The notes under the pieces: generated by a model | Databases searched by the model: none | Told to the model about the DNA's origin: nothing | Seen by the model: the letters and a program-made list of their open reading frames with translations, nothing else | Origin: Jiella pelagia | GTDB taxonomy: Bacteria > Pseudomonadota > Alphaproteobacteria > Rhizobiales > Rhizobiaceae | Assembly: GCF_026898155.1 (NCBI RefSeq) | Contig: NZ_CP114029.1 | Location: forward strand, 2,053,501-2,117,500 | DNA length: 64,000 bases | Reading direction: 5' to 3' | Shown here: positions 49,324 through 59,158 of the stretch, piece after piece | How positions within the stretch are numbered: the stretch's first letter is position 1 | Layout of the letters: every line of letters begins with the position of its first letter | Position numbers and translations under genes: made by a program

Positions 49324-50272
49324 TCAGGCGAGCGGCTTCAGATTGGCCTCGATCGCCGCGCGCTTCGGCTCGAGGAAGGGCGGCAGCGACAGGCTTTCGC
49401 CGAGGCTCGCCAGTGGCTCGTCCACGGCAAAGCCCGGCCCGTCCGTGGCGATCTCGAAGAGAATGCCGTTCGGCTCGCGGAAATACAGCGAACGGAAATA
49501 GTAGCGCTCGACCTCGCCGCTCGACGGCACCCGGTATTCGCGCACGCGCTTCGCCCATTCGGTGAGCCTCGGCATTGTCGTTGGTCCGGAAGGCGACGTG
49601 GTGGACACCGCCGGCGCCCTGGCCGGCCGGGGAAAGATGCGGCTCGACGGCGACATGCAGCTCCGCCGTCGGACCGCCCTCGCCCATCTCGAAGACGTGA
49701 ACGCTCGCTCCCGCCTCCTCGTATTGCCGCGCCGCGCGCATGTTCATCACCTGGACGAGCAGCGCTTCGGTCGGCGCCAGCTGCGGCACCGACAGGACGA
49801 TCGGGCCAAGGCCGCGGATCTGGTGCTCCGCCGGAACGGAGCTGCCGTCCCAGGGATTGGCCGTTCCGGCGCCGCCGTCGTCGACGAGCCGCAGACGCTG
49901 GCCTTCCGGATCCTCGAAGTCGAGGCTCGCCCGGCCGTCGAGTTCGCGGATGTCGCCGGCTTCGACGACATGCTCCTTCAGCCGCCCGGCCCAGTAGTCG
50001 AGGCTCGCCCGGCCGGAAACGCGCAGCGATGTCCGGGCGATCGAATGGGTGCCGCGGCTTTCGCGCGGCGCCGGCCAGTCGAAGAAGGTCACGTCCGTGC
50101 CGGGGGATGCGAGGCCGTCCGCATAGAAGAGATGGTAGGCCGACGTGTCGTCCTGATTGACGGTCTTCTTGACCAGCCGCATGCCGAGTACGCGGGTGTA
50201 GAAGTCGCGATTTCCCGGCGCGTCGGCCGTGATCGCGGTCAGGTGATGGATGCCTGTGAGTGAAAGGCTCAT
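49324..50272 (-). CDS. Ring-cleaving VOC dioxygenase (MhqO-like; frameshifted in this sequence)
   Basis: The protein has two VOC modules: [28 protein letters not shown] (metal His in IHHLT) and later [15 protein letters not shown] (second His), with a C-terminal [10 protein letters not shown] holding the metal Glu. The frame breaks at GAGCCTC (49564-49570); restoring GAGCTC gives [14 protein letters not shown] and 315 residues. Family members cleave hydroquinone-type rings or protect against quinones. The adjacent esterase gene is probably in the same transcript. A divergent photolyase lies upstream. Confidence 0.88.
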
Positions 50273-50477
50273 GGTCGCCTCCGTTGATTGTGTGGCTTTA
50301 AGATAAGGCATCAACCCGCCCGACCGGCAGAGGGCGATTCGTGACGAATTGTCGTCGATTGGTGAACGGCCGTTACCTGTTTCTTCTCGACGGATCGTCG
50401 CAACGGGTCGCAACCGCGCCGACCGGTTCCAGTTACGCGGCCGACCATCGAAACGTGCCATGGGGTTGAGACAGCCG

Positions 50478-51947
50478 ATGTCGAAGCGGGAAAAGCGAGG
50501 CCAAGAAGCGTTTGAGGGACCAATCGTCGTCTGGATCCGCGACGATCTGCGGCTCGACGACAACCCGCCGCTCGCCCATGCCGCCGAGACCGGCAGGCCC
50601 GTCGTGCCGCTCTTCGTTCTGGACGAGGAATCAACTGGCGTCCGCTCCCTCGGCGGCGCCCACAGATGGTGGCTGCACCATTCGCTGGAGAGCTTCGCAA
50701 GCTCGCTGCGCGGCATCGGATCGGAGCTGACACTGCGCCGGGGCAAGGCGGAGGATCATGTCCTCGACATCATCGAGGCGACCGGCGCGACGACGCTGTT
50801 CTTCAACCGCCGCTACGATCCGGCATCCCGCAAGATCGACGACGCCGTCGAGAAGGCGCTCGGCGAGGACGTCTCGGTCGAGCGCTTCACCGGCAACATC
50901 CTGCACGAACCGGAAGCGGTCCAGACCAAGTCCGGCGGCTACTACAAGGTCTATACGCCGTTCTGGAAAAACGTCTCGGAGACGGGCTTTCGCGATCCGA
51001 TGGATCCGCCGAAGGGGCTGAAGCAGCCGGACGCCTTCCCGAAATCGGAAAAGCTGAAGGACTGGGATCTGCTGCCGACGAAGCCGGACTGGTCGGGCGG
51101 CCTCCGGGATCTCTGGACGCCCGGCGAAACCGCGGCACAGGAGAGGCTCGAGCACTTCTGCGACGAGCTTCTGGAGGGCTACGAGGCCGGTCGCGAGAGA
51201 CCCTGCGCCGACGAAACCTCGCGGCTTTCGCCGCGTCTGCGCTGGGGCGAGATCTCGCCCTTCCGCGCTTGGCACACGGCCAACGCCTATGCCTCGCGGC
51301 GCAAGACCATCCCGGATGCGGCGATCCGCACCTTCCGGCGGGAACTCGTCTGGCGCGACTTCAACTATCACCTTCTCTATCATTTCGGCCGATTGGAGGC
51401 CGACAACTTCAACGACCGCTTCGATAATTTCTCCTGGCGCACATCCGCAGCCGATCTGAAGACCTGGACCAAAGGCCTCACCGGCTATCCGATCGTCGAT
51501 GCCGGCATGCGCCAGCTCTGGCAGACCGGCTGGATGCACAACCGCGTCCGGATGATCGTCGGCTCTTTCCTGACCAAGGATCTGTTGATCGACTGGCGCG
51601 ACGGCGAGAGCTGGTTCTGGGATACGCTGGTCGACGGCGACATCGCCTCGAACACCTCGCAATGGCAGTGGGTGGCCGGATCGGGAGCGGACGCGCAGCC
51701 GTTCTTCCGGATCTTCAATCCGATCACCCAGAGCGAGAAATTCGACCCGAAAGGCGACTATATCCGCACCTATGTGCCGGAACTTCGGGACATGCCGGCC
51801 AAGGCCATTCACGCCCCCTGGGAAGCCGGCAAGGACATCCTCGCCAAGGCCGGCGTGCGGCTCGGCGTGACCTATCCGAAGCCGATCGTCGATCACGGCG
51901 AGGCCCGCCAGCGGGCGCTCGAAGCTTATCAGGCGGTCAAAGGATAG
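50478..51947 (+). CDS. phrB: Deoxyribodipyrimidine photolyase
   Basis: Photolyase repairs UV-made pyrimidine dimers with blue light and FAD. The 489-residue product starts MSKREKRG and has [17 protein letters not shown] (antenna domain start), the linker, [30 protein letters not shown], the FAD region [42 protein letters not shown] and [24 protein letters not shown]. It belongs to the CPD class I group. The ATG at 50478 was chosen over an in-frame ATG at 50349, whose extension is unconserved. Confidence 0.95.
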   Translation: MSKREKRGQEAFEGPIVVWIRDDLRLDDNPPLAHAAETGRPVVPLFVLDEESTGVRSLGGAHRWWLHHSLESFASSLRGIGSELTLRRGKAEDHVLDIIEATGATTLFFNRRYDPASRKIDDAVEKALGEDVSVERFTGNILHEPEAVQTKSGGYYKVYTPFWKNVSETGFRDPMDPPKGLKQPDAFPKSEKLKDWDLLPTKPDWSGGLRDLWTPGETAAQERLEHFCDELLEGYEAGRERPCADETSRLSPRLRWGEISPFRAWHTANAYASRRKTIPDAAIRTFRRELVWRDFNYHLLYHFGRLEADNFNDRFDNFSWRTSAADLKTWTKGLTGYPIVDAGMRQLWQTGWMHNRVRMIVGSFLTKDLLIDWRDGESWFWDTLVDGDIASNTSQWQWVAGSGADAQPFFRIFNPITQSEKFDPKGDYIRTYVPELRDMPAKAIHAPWEAGKDILAKAGVRLGVTYPKPIVDHGEARQRALEAYQAVKG

Positions 51948-52194
51948 ATCGGCCGCTCGGCCGAGCGCCGGCCGCTGGAGCCCGACTTTGTCCGGACAGC
52001 CGCCAGGTCTTCCGCGCGCCGCGCCCCTCCCGCGTAGCTCACCGACTCGCGCAATGGCGGCTTGGCCGAAATGCCGTCAGATCGTTTGTCATTGCGCTCG
52101 ACCGCAAATAGAAAACCGTATTTTCCGTCCTCCCGCTCATCGAAAAATTTACCTTTATCCCTCAGCGTGTTGGCATGGGCGAGTGTCACGGTTC

Positions 52195-54186
52195 ATGATT
52201 TCACTTCTTGCCAAACGGGTCTTCTGGACGAATTTTCTCGGGGCGATCGCCATCTTCGGCTTCGTCGCAGGAAGCGTCTTTGCGATCGGCTACGAGGCCG
52301 TCGGCAGACTTGTCGACGCCGAAATGCGCATCCGTGGCCAGCAGTTCGCCGACCTTCTGCTCGGCCCGGGAAGCTACGCCGATGCGATGTTCACAGGCAT
52401 CTCTCGCGATCCCGGCGCCGAAACGTTCGTGCGCAAAGTGGCAGATCTTTCGAGTATCGACGGCTATGCGCTCTTCGACCGGGAGGGCAACGAGATGTTC
52501 CGTTCGCGGTCCGAGCGTTACGAATGGCTGCTCCGGGATCGTCCCGGCGGCGTCTCGACGGGCGACAAGCTGTCGCCCTCAATCGTCTCGCGGCCCGGCT
52601 TCTGGCAGGTGGTCTACGACGACGGCCAGAGCAACCCCTCGGTCGTCATGCCGCTGGTCCGGGACGGGCGGACGATCGGCTTTCTCTCCGTCGTCGCCGA
52701 CATGATCTCCGAGCGCTACCACTATCAGTCGACGCTCGCCCGGACCTATGCCCTGATCGTCCTGATCGTCCTTTGCGCCACCATCGTTCCGTTCATCCTC
52801 TACCACCTGCGCCGCCGTAAGATCACCGAGGCCGACGAACGCATCCGTTTCCTCGCCGATCACGATTCCTTGACGCAGCTGTTGAACCGGCGCCGCATGC
52901 AGGAGGCCTGCGACCAGTTGCTGTTCAAGATCCGGGCGACGCGCGAGGATCTCGCCTACCTCTATGTCGACCTCGACGACCTGTCGGAAATCAACGACCG
53001 CTGTGGCCAGGCGCGGGGCGACGAGATCCTGCGCATCGTCGCCCGCCGTCTCGCCGCAAGTCTCGACGACGAGGATCTGGTGGCGCGCATCGGGCCTGAC
53101 GACTTCGCCATAGTCCGTCGGCGCGTCGCCGAGCGAGGCGTCGTCAGAGACCTCGCGCAGAAGCTTTCCGATGCGGTGAGCGAGCCGATCGAGATCGACG
53201 GGCACATGATCGCGCCGAAGATCTCGATCGGCTGCGCCTTCGCGCCGGAACACGGGCGCAGCCATTCCGAACTCGTCAAACATGCCGAGATCGCGCATTT
53301 CCATCACAAGGGCGACCGCCATGGCCCGCTGGTCTTCTTCGAGCCGCAGATGGACGAGGTCATGCACCGCCGGCGCCATGTCGAAGCGCATATCAAGCGC
53401 GCCGTCGAAAATGGTGGATTCGAGTTGTTCTATCAGCCGCTGGTCAGGGGCGATGACGGCTCGCTCGTCGGCTTCGAGGCGCTGCTGCGGCTTCGCGACG
53501 ACAAGGGCGTCCTGATCCCGCCGTCGGAATTCGTGCCGATCGCCGAGGCGCGCGGCTACATCAAGGCAATCGGCAGCTGGGTCATTTCCGAGGCGACGCG
53601 GCAGATCGCCGAATGGCCCGAGCCGCTCTTCGTCTCGGTCAATCTGTCCGCCGTGCAGTTCGTCGACGGCGATCTGGTCGACATCATCCGCCGCGCCCTG
53701 AATGCGGCCGGCATCGAGGGATGGCGGCTCGAGGTCGAGGTCGTCGAATCGCTGATGCTGGAACGCTCCACCGCGATCCTCGACCAGCTCTTCGCCCTGA
53801 AGCAACTCGGCATCTCCATCGACATGGACGATTTCGGCACGGGATATTCCTCGCTCGGCTATCTCTGGCGCTTTCCCTTCGACAAGCTGAAGGTCGACCA
53901 GTCCTTCATGAAGGCGCTCGAAAACGGCGAGCCGAACGTCAAGGAAATCGTCCGCACGATCGTCTCGCTCGCCCATCAGATGAAGATGAAGGTGACGACG
54001 GAAGGCGTCGAGACCGAGGAACAGGCCCGCTTCCTGGCTTCTCTCGGCTGCGACCAGCTGCAGGGCTATTTCTTCGGCCGGCCGCTGCCGGCGCGCGAAA
54101 CCGCCGAGAAGTTCCTCGTCGGCTATCGCCGCAACGACCGCTTCGGCGACGGCGCGCGATCCGCCGCGGTCCGCCGCATCGCCTGA
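52195..54186 (+). CDS. Membrane sensor with degenerate GGDEF and intact EAL domain (probable c-di-GMP phosphodiesterase)
   Basis: Layout of the 663-residue protein: helix at residues 10-33, a periplasmic sensor of about 150 residues, a second helix (ALIVLIVLCATIVPFILYHL), then GGDEF and EAL domains. The GGDEF signature reads GPDDF, so cyclase activity is unlikely. The EAL domain keeps EALLR, the NLSAVQF Asn, the E of EVVES, DDFGTGYSSLGYL and KVDQSFM, so phosphodiesterase activity is expected. An AT-rich leader with a run of T lies just upstream. It may set c-di-GMP levels in response to an external signal. Confidence 0.9.
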   Translation: MISLLAKRVFWTNFLGAIAIFGFVAGSVFAIGYEAVGRLVDAEMRIRGQQFADLLLGPGSYADAMFTGISRDPGAETFVRKVADLSSIDGYALFDREGNEMFRSRSERYEWLLRDRPGGVSTGDKLSPSIVSRPGFWQVVYDDGQSNPSVVMPLVRDGRTIGFLSVVADMISERYHYQSTLARTYALIVLIVLCATIVPFILYHLRRRKITEADERIRFLADHDSLTQLLNRRRMQEACDQLLFKIRATREDLAYLYVDLDDLSEINDRCGQARGDEILRIVARRLAASLDDEDLVARIGPDDFAIVRRRVAERGVVRDLAQKLSDAVSEPIEIDGHMIAPKISIGCAFAPEHGRSHSELVKHAEIAHFHHKGDRHGPLVFFEPQMDEVMHRRRHVEAHIKRAVENGGFELFYQPLVRGDDGSLVGFEALLRLRDDKGVLIPPSEFVPIAEARGYIKAIGSWVISEATRQIAEWPEPLFVSVNLSAVQFVDGDLVDIIRRALNAAGIEGWRLEVEVVESLMLERSTAILDQLFALKQLGISIDMDDFGTGYSSLGYLWRFPFDKLKVDQSFMKALENGEPNVKEIVRTIVSLAHQMKMKVTTEGVETEEQARFLASLGCDQLQGYFFGRPLPARETAEKFLVGYRRNDRFGDGARSAAVRRIA

Positions 54187-54420
54187 GACTGCGCCTGGGG
54201 CAGCGCGACGTCGCCTCGCCCGATGCCGACATTCCGGGCCCGATCGGCCCCGGCAAAAGGGTGGGGGCGGTGACAGCGAAGCGAACAAATCCTAAAGCTC
54301 GAACGGAACCTGTGCGAACATCGGGACGGGGCCCTGCGGGAGGCGGGGCCGCCGCGCCGCGCATCCCGTTGGCGGGGACGGCAGCGACGCGGCGATAGAC
54401 ATGGGCGGGAGGATAAGACC

Positions 54421-55338
54421 ATGACGAATTCAGAGATCTTCGAAGTCCTCGACCAGCGCTTCTCGCGCCTCTTCGTGCCGACCGCCCGGCTCGACACGCT
54501 GTTCACCGGCTGCCGCTGGGCCGAGGGGCCGGCCTATTTTCCCGCCGCCCGCTCGCTCGTCTGGTCGGACATCCCGAACGACCGGATGCTGCGCTACGAC
54601 GAATGCACCGGCACGGTCGGCGTTTTTCGCCAGCCGGCCGGCCATTCCAACGGCAACACGGTCGACCGCGCGGGCCGGCTCGTCAGCTGCGAGCATGGCG
54701 GCCGGCGCGTTTCGCGCACCGAGTTCGACGGCCAAGTCGTCACCCTCGTCGACCGCCATGACGGCAAGCGGCTGAACAGCCCGAACGACGTGGTGGTGAA
54801 GTCCGACGGCACGATCTGGTTCACCGATCCGACCTACGGCATCGATACCGACTACGAGGGGCATCGCAGCGAGCGGGAGCAGGCAGGAAGCCACGTCTTC
54901 CGCCTCGATCCGAAAGATGGAAGCCTCGTCGTCGTCGCCGATGATTTCGTCCAGCCGAACGGCATCGCCTTCTCGCTCGACGAACGCCATGTCTACATCG
55001 TCGACACCGGAGCCACCCATGTCGAGGACGGACCACGGCACATCCGCCGTTTCGCCGTCTCCGATGCCGGGCGGCTATCCGGCGGCGAGGTCTTCGCCGT
55101 TGCGACCAGCGGCCTCTTCGACGGCCTGCGGCTGGACGATGCCGGCCGGATCTGGACGAGCGCCGCCGACGGCGTTCACTGCTACGATCCGGACGGAACG
55201 CTCCTCGGCAAGATCCGTGTCCCCGAGGTCGTCGCCAATCTCTGTTTCGGCGGCCCCAAGCGCAACTATCTCTATATTTGCGGGACCACGTCGCTCTACG
55301 CGATCAGACTGCCGGTCAACGGCGCAAAGACGTTCTGA
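54421..55338 (+). CDS. SMP-30/gluconolactonase family protein
   Basis: The 305-residue six-bladed propeller hydrolase has CRWAEGPAYFPAARSLVWSDIPN with the first metal Glu, NGNTVDRAGRLVSCEHGGRR, LNSPNDVVVKSDGTIWFTDPTYGI with the metal Asn, and FVQPNGIAFSLDERHVYIVDTG with the metal Asp region. Members open sugar lactones; a lactone signal is also imaginable given the neighbouring quorum-type genes, but that is speculation. A GGGAGGATAAG ribosome binding site precedes the ATG. Confidence 0.88.
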   Translation: MTNSEIFEVLDQRFSRLFVPTARLDTLFTGCRWAEGPAYFPAARSLVWSDIPNDRMLRYDECTGTVGVFRQPAGHSNGNTVDRAGRLVSCEHGGRRVSRTEFDGQVVTLVDRHDGKRLNSPNDVVVKSDGTIWFTDPTYGIDTDYEGHRSEREQAGSHVFRLDPKDGSLVVVADDFVQPNGIAFSLDERHVYIVDTGATHVEDGPRHIRRFAVSDAGRLSGGEVFAVATSGLFDGLRLDDAGRIWTSAADGVHCYDPDGTLLGKIRVPEVVANLCFGGPKRNYLYICGTTSLYAIRLPVNGAKTF

Positions 55339-55522
55339 TCGTTCTTCTTCCGCCTCTCCCCGCCTTGGGGACCGCTGTTCCAGTCGCGCTCTTCCGAAAG
55401 AAGCGGCCGACGCGTATGGCCTCACGACGTAGTGAATGGTGACCAAGAACAGTGGCTGTTTGATAAATTAACTTTAACTGAGATTCAAATTTTACAGAAT
55501 GCGGTTGTAGCGCTAAGTCTTG

Positions 55523-56464
55523 ATGACCGATCGCGTGGAGTTTGTACCAATGCCGCAGGTTCAGCTGAGCGATGTCAATTACGGCGATCTGGCGGCGTCT
55601 TGCGCCGCCTCCCAGATCGTTGACCGGATCACCGACCGCACCGGGCCCCTGCCGCAGCTCCAGCTGATGTTCGAGGAACAGCACCGGCTCTTGTGGCTCG
55701 TCATGCATCCGGAGCCGAAGCCGGTCTTCACACTCCCCCTCGTCGACAGCGTCCTTAGGGTTCAAGAAGCGTTGCGCGCGATGGTCGAGGCCGGAGAGCC
55801 GATGCCGGTCGAGGTCATCGCCTATCGCACGGCCGGCCCGGCCTTCTCGCTCGGCGGCGATCTCGACTACTATCTCGACTGCCTCGCCAGGCGCGACCGG
55901 GAAGGTCTCGTGCGCTACGCCGAGACCGCCTGCGCCGTGATCGCGGGGAATCTTTCCGGGCTCGGCGGCCATTTCGCCACCATCGCGGCCGTGCATGGCC
56001 GGGCGCTCGGCGGAGGCATCGATCCGGCGCGGGCATGCCATGTGATGGTGGCCGAGGAATCGGCGACGTTCTGCTACCCCGAGATCAACTACAACCATTT
56101 TCCGATCGCCGCGGCGCCGATCCTCGCCCGCCGGATCGGGGCGGTCGAGGCGGAACGGATGCTTCTGTCGGGCCACAGTTTCACGGCCGAGGAGTTCTAC
56201 GAGAAAGGCGCCGTCGAGGCCGTGGTCGGCGACGGCGGCAGCGCCATGTGGGTGCGCGACTTCTGCAGGAAATCGGCCGGCAGCCGGCGCTCGCGCATCG
56301 CCATCGCCACCGCCTTCAATCGCATGGCGCCCGATCTGACGACGGAGCTTCACATCGCCGGGGCGGCCTGGGTCGAGCACATGCTCGCACTCGGGGAAGC
56401 TGAAACCACCAAGCTTCAGCGCATCGTCCAGGCCCAGAAACGGCTGCTCGATCGGGCCGGCTGA
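55523..56464 (+). CDS. RpfF-like crotonase, candidate DSF-type fatty-acid signal synthase
   Basis: RpfF makes cis-2-unsaturated fatty acid signals (DSF) from acyl-ACP by dehydratase and thioesterase steps. This 313-residue crotonase shares the pattern of that subfamily: AFSLGGDLDYYLDCLARRDREGLVRYAETAC, AAVHGRALGGGIDPARACHVMVAEES and YPEINYNHFP. RpfF has two catalytic Glu, one after GGG-x and one in the PE pair; here the first is Asp (GGGID) and the second is kept. Start could be ATG 55523 or 55550 (GTGGAG upstream). An AT-rich patch upstream looks like a promoter. Flanked by two GGDEF/EAL genes. Confidence 0.68.
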   Translation: MTDRVEFVPMPQVQLSDVNYGDLAASCAASQIVDRITDRTGPLPQLQLMFEEQHRLLWLVMHPEPKPVFTLPLVDSVLRVQEALRAMVEAGEPMPVEVIAYRTAGPAFSLGGDLDYYLDCLARRDREGLVRYAETACAVIAGNLSGLGGHFATIAAVHGRALGGGIDPARACHVMVAEESATFCYPEINYNHFPIAAAPILARRIGAVEAERMLLSGHSFTAEEFYEKGAVEAVVGDGGSAMWVRDFCRKSAGSRRSRIAIATAFNRMAPDLTTELHIAGAAWVEHMLALGEAETTKLQRIVQAQKRLLDRAG

Positions 56465-56606
56465 TGGCGGCCCGCCGGGAGGAAAAGGAGCCGTCCCTTT
56501 GCGGCATCTGACGGGTTTTTCTTCCGAACTTCATTCCCCTCAGCCAAGCGTTAATATCTACAGCTTATGGTGTGGCACGAGTGCCTCACTATAACGCGGA
56601 CGGGCG

Positions 56607-58964
56607 GTGTCGATCCTAGCAAAAAGCCATGTCGCCTCGCAGCCTGCCGAGGCAGACCGCAAGCGCCACCCGCCGGAGCGCGAACCGGGCAACCCCCCGG
56701 CCTCGCGCGAGAGCATTCTTGTCGCCTCGCTGTTCTCCTCGCCCGCCTCGATCGTCATCTCCAACGCGGTCGGCATCCTGGTGATGCTGATTTCCTGGCG
56801 CTGGACCGGCGACGGAACATTCTACACGCTGGGCGCCGTCACGATCCTCATCCTTCTCGGACGCATCGCGACGCTGACGCGCTATCGCCTCGGCAGCCAT
56901 GAGGGCGAGGATCGCCGGGCAGCGCGTCGCTGGGACCTCGAGTTTCAGATCGGAGCGACGCTGTTTGCCGTGATGCAGGGCATCTGCTCGTATCACGCCA
57001 TCTTCGCGACGACGATGCCGGAGGTGCAGATCCTCAATGTCATCGCCGCCGTGGCTTTCGCGTCGGGATATGTCGCGCGCAACGCGGCCAAGCCGAAATA
57101 CGTGATCGTTCAGGTCCTGTGCCTGTGCCTCCCGCTGATGATGGCGCTGGAGCGTTCGAACCAGCCGAATTACCGCACCATCGCGATCTTCATCATCCTC
57201 TACATGGTGACGAACTTCGTCATCGTCCTGTCGCTGAACCGCAACCTGAAGGCCTTGGCGGAAGCGACCGCGGTTGCGCAGGACAAGGAGGCCTCTTCCC
57301 GCAAGCATGCTGAACAGGCCCATCTGGCGCTGCGCTCGATGACCCACGGCCTCGTCACCTTCGACGAGAATCTCGTGCGCGAACTTCAGAACGAGCGGCA
57401 CGGCGACCTCTACGGCCACGACGCCGAGGCAACCAGTCTCGAAGCGATGCTGACCACTGCAACCAAGGCCCGGCGCCTGTCGCGCAGCGACGCGACGCTG
57501 ATCCGCCAGGACGTCAATCGGACCCTCAAGCAGCGGGCGACCAGCGCCCGCGAACTGACACCGCCCTCCGGCAAGACCCTGCTCGTCCATGTCGAGCCGA
57601 CCGATGCCGGGGGCGTCCTGATCGTCACCGAAGACGTGAGCGAGCGCAAACTCGCCCAGCAGAAGATCGAGACCCTGGCACGGACCGACCCTTTGACCGG
57701 ACTTGCCAATCGACACGAACTCGATCGCATGCTGGCCTCGATCGGACCGGGTTTCAGGGAGGGCATCGGCTCGGTCGCCGTCCTCTACGTCGACCTCGAC
57801 GACTTCAAGACGATCAACGATTCGCTTGGCCACGGCGCCGGCGACAAGGTGCTCGTCGCCATCGCCGAACGCATCCGCTCGGCCTTCCGCCTGACCGACT
57901 TTCTGGCGCGGTTCGGCGGCGACGAATTCGTCGCGATCCTTCCCTCCGCCGATGGCGAGACCAGCCTCTCGGCGGCCGACCGCCTGATGGCCGCCCTCGC
58001 CCCGCCGGTCATCGTCGGCGACCGCAAGTTCTCGATCGGCGCCAGTATCGGCATCGCCATCGGCCCCCGGCACGGCTGTGACGGCGACACGCTGATGACC
58101 GCCGCGGACCTTGCGCTCTACGAGGCGAAATCCACCGGCAAGAGCCGCGCCTGCCTGTTCCGGCCGGAGATGGCGGCCTCGTTCCGGCGCCGCACGGAGC
58201 TCGAGAACGAGATGCGCGAAGGCCTGGCAAACGGCCAGTTCGAGCTCCACTACCAGCCCATCGTCGAAATCGCCTCGCGCAAGGTCGTCGCGCTGGAGGC
58301 ACTGCTGCGGTGGAACCATCCGGCCAAGGGCCCCATCTCGCCGGCCGAGTTCATCCCCATCGCCGAGCGCAGCGACCTGATCTCCGATCTCGGCGAATGG
58401 GTCTTCGAGCGAGCCGCCATCGACATCGTCCGCCTGCCGGCCGAGGTGTCGATCTCGGTCAACGTCTCGCCGATGCAGTTTCGCCAGCCGGGACGTCTCG
58501 TCGCCGCGCTCCGTTCGATCATCGAGAAGCGGAACGTGCCGGCCGATCGGCTCGAACTGGAGCTGACCGAGTCCGTCCTCGTCGACGATCCGGACAAGAC
58601 GCTGGAGACGATGGCCGAACTGCGGTCATTCGGCCTGCGCTTTTCGCTCGACGACTTCGGCACCGGCTATGCCTCGATAGGCTATCTGGCCACCTACTCC
58701 TTCGACAAGGTCAAGATCGACCGCAGCTTCGCCAGCGTCATCTCCGAGAACGAGGCCTCGCGCTCGATCGTCGAACTGGTCCAGCACCTGGCCGAACGCA
58801 TCGGCTTTACGGTCGTCGCCGAGGGGCTGGAAACCAAGGTTCAGGTCGAGGCGATCGCCGCGACCGGCATCTGCCTGGCGCAGGGCTATTTCTTCGGCAA
58901 GCCCGAGCCGATCGGCCCTCTCGCCGAGCGCCTGTCCGCCTCGACCACCGTTCCCGAAGCCTGA
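56607..58964 (+). CDS. Membrane GGDEF-EAL protein with intact motifs
   Basis: The 785-residue protein has an N-terminal membrane region of about five to six helices (residues 40-225), a degenerate PAS-like domain (MTHGLVTFDENLVRE ... VLIVTEDVSERKLAQ), an intact GGDEF domain (FGGDEFVAIL, DLDDFKTINDSLGHGAGD) and an intact EAL domain (ALEALLRW, DDFGTGYASIGYL, KIDRSF). It could make or break c-di-GMP. The start is GTG 56607. It follows the RpfF-like gene by 142 bases; in other bacteria DSF is sensed by PAS-GGDEF-EAL proteins such as RpfR, making this a candidate receptor. Confidence 0.88.
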   Translation: MSILAKSHVASQPAEADRKRHPPEREPGNPPASRESILVASLFSSPASIVISNAVGILVMLISWRWTGDGTFYTLGAVTILILLGRIATLTRYRLGSHEGEDRRAARRWDLEFQIGATLFAVMQGICSYHAIFATTMPEVQILNVIAAVAFASGYVARNAAKPKYVIVQVLCLCLPLMMALERSNQPNYRTIAIFIILYMVTNFVIVLSLNRNLKALAEATAVAQDKEASSRKHAEQAHLALRSMTHGLVTFDENLVRELQNERHGDLYGHDAEATSLEAMLTTATKARRLSRSDATLIRQDVNRTLKQRATSARELTPPSGKTLLVHVEPTDAGGVLIVTEDVSERKLAQQKIETLARTDPLTGLANRHELDRMLASIGPGFREGIGSVAVLYVDLDDFKTINDSLGHGAGDKVLVAIAERIRSAFRLTDFLARFGGDEFVAILPSADGETSLSAADRLMAALAPPVIVGDRKFSIGASIGIAIGPRHGCDGDTLMTAADLALYEAKSTGKSRACLFRPEMAASFRRRTELENEMREGLANGQFELHYQPIVEIASRKVVALEALLRWNHPAKGPISPAEFIPIAERSDLISDLGEWVFERAAIDIVRLPAEVSISVNVSPMQFRQPGRLVAALRSIIEKRNVPADRLELELTESVLVDDPDKTLETMAELRSFGLRFSLDDFGTGYASIGYLATYSFDKVKIDRSFASVISENEASRSIVELVQHLAERIGFTVVAEGLETKVQVEAIAATGICLAQGYFFGKPEPIGPLAERLSASTTVPEA

Positions 58965-58983
58965 TCGCCGAGATCCGGCGGCG

Positions 58984-59021
58984 GCCCCGCCCGACATCTT
59001 GCCGAGCGTCGGGCGTGGGGC
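58984..59021 (+). terminator. Strong hairpin after the GGDEF-EAL gene
   Basis: GCCCCGCCCGAC and GTCGGGCGTGGGGC form a 12-base stem with one bulged base. No T-run follows, so it may be a factor-dependent end or a 3' stabilising hairpin rather than a classic terminator. Confidence 0.45.
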
Positions 59022-59158
59022 GAGTCCTATGCCTCAGGATCAAGCCGACGGTCTCAGATATGCGTTTCATGCATGGCAGCGCCCTGCGATCGGCGCTTCA
59101 AGCAGCCCGCCTGAAAGCCTATCTTCAAGCCAATCGAACTTGACAGGGAATTTTTCCA

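Noticed and set aside
1308..49570. Programmed ribosomal frameshifting as the explanation for the repeated breaks
   Set aside because: The breaks occur at differing codon phases, lack slippery runs or stimulators, and touch genes that are not frameshifted in any relative I know; a sequence artefact is simpler.
12853..51152. Other GAGCCTC/GAGGCTC words (lptG 12853, rsmA 18031, GST 24531, VOC 49390, photolyase 51148)
   Set aside because: These lie in unbroken, conserved frames, so they are natural sequence and not altered GAGCTC sites.
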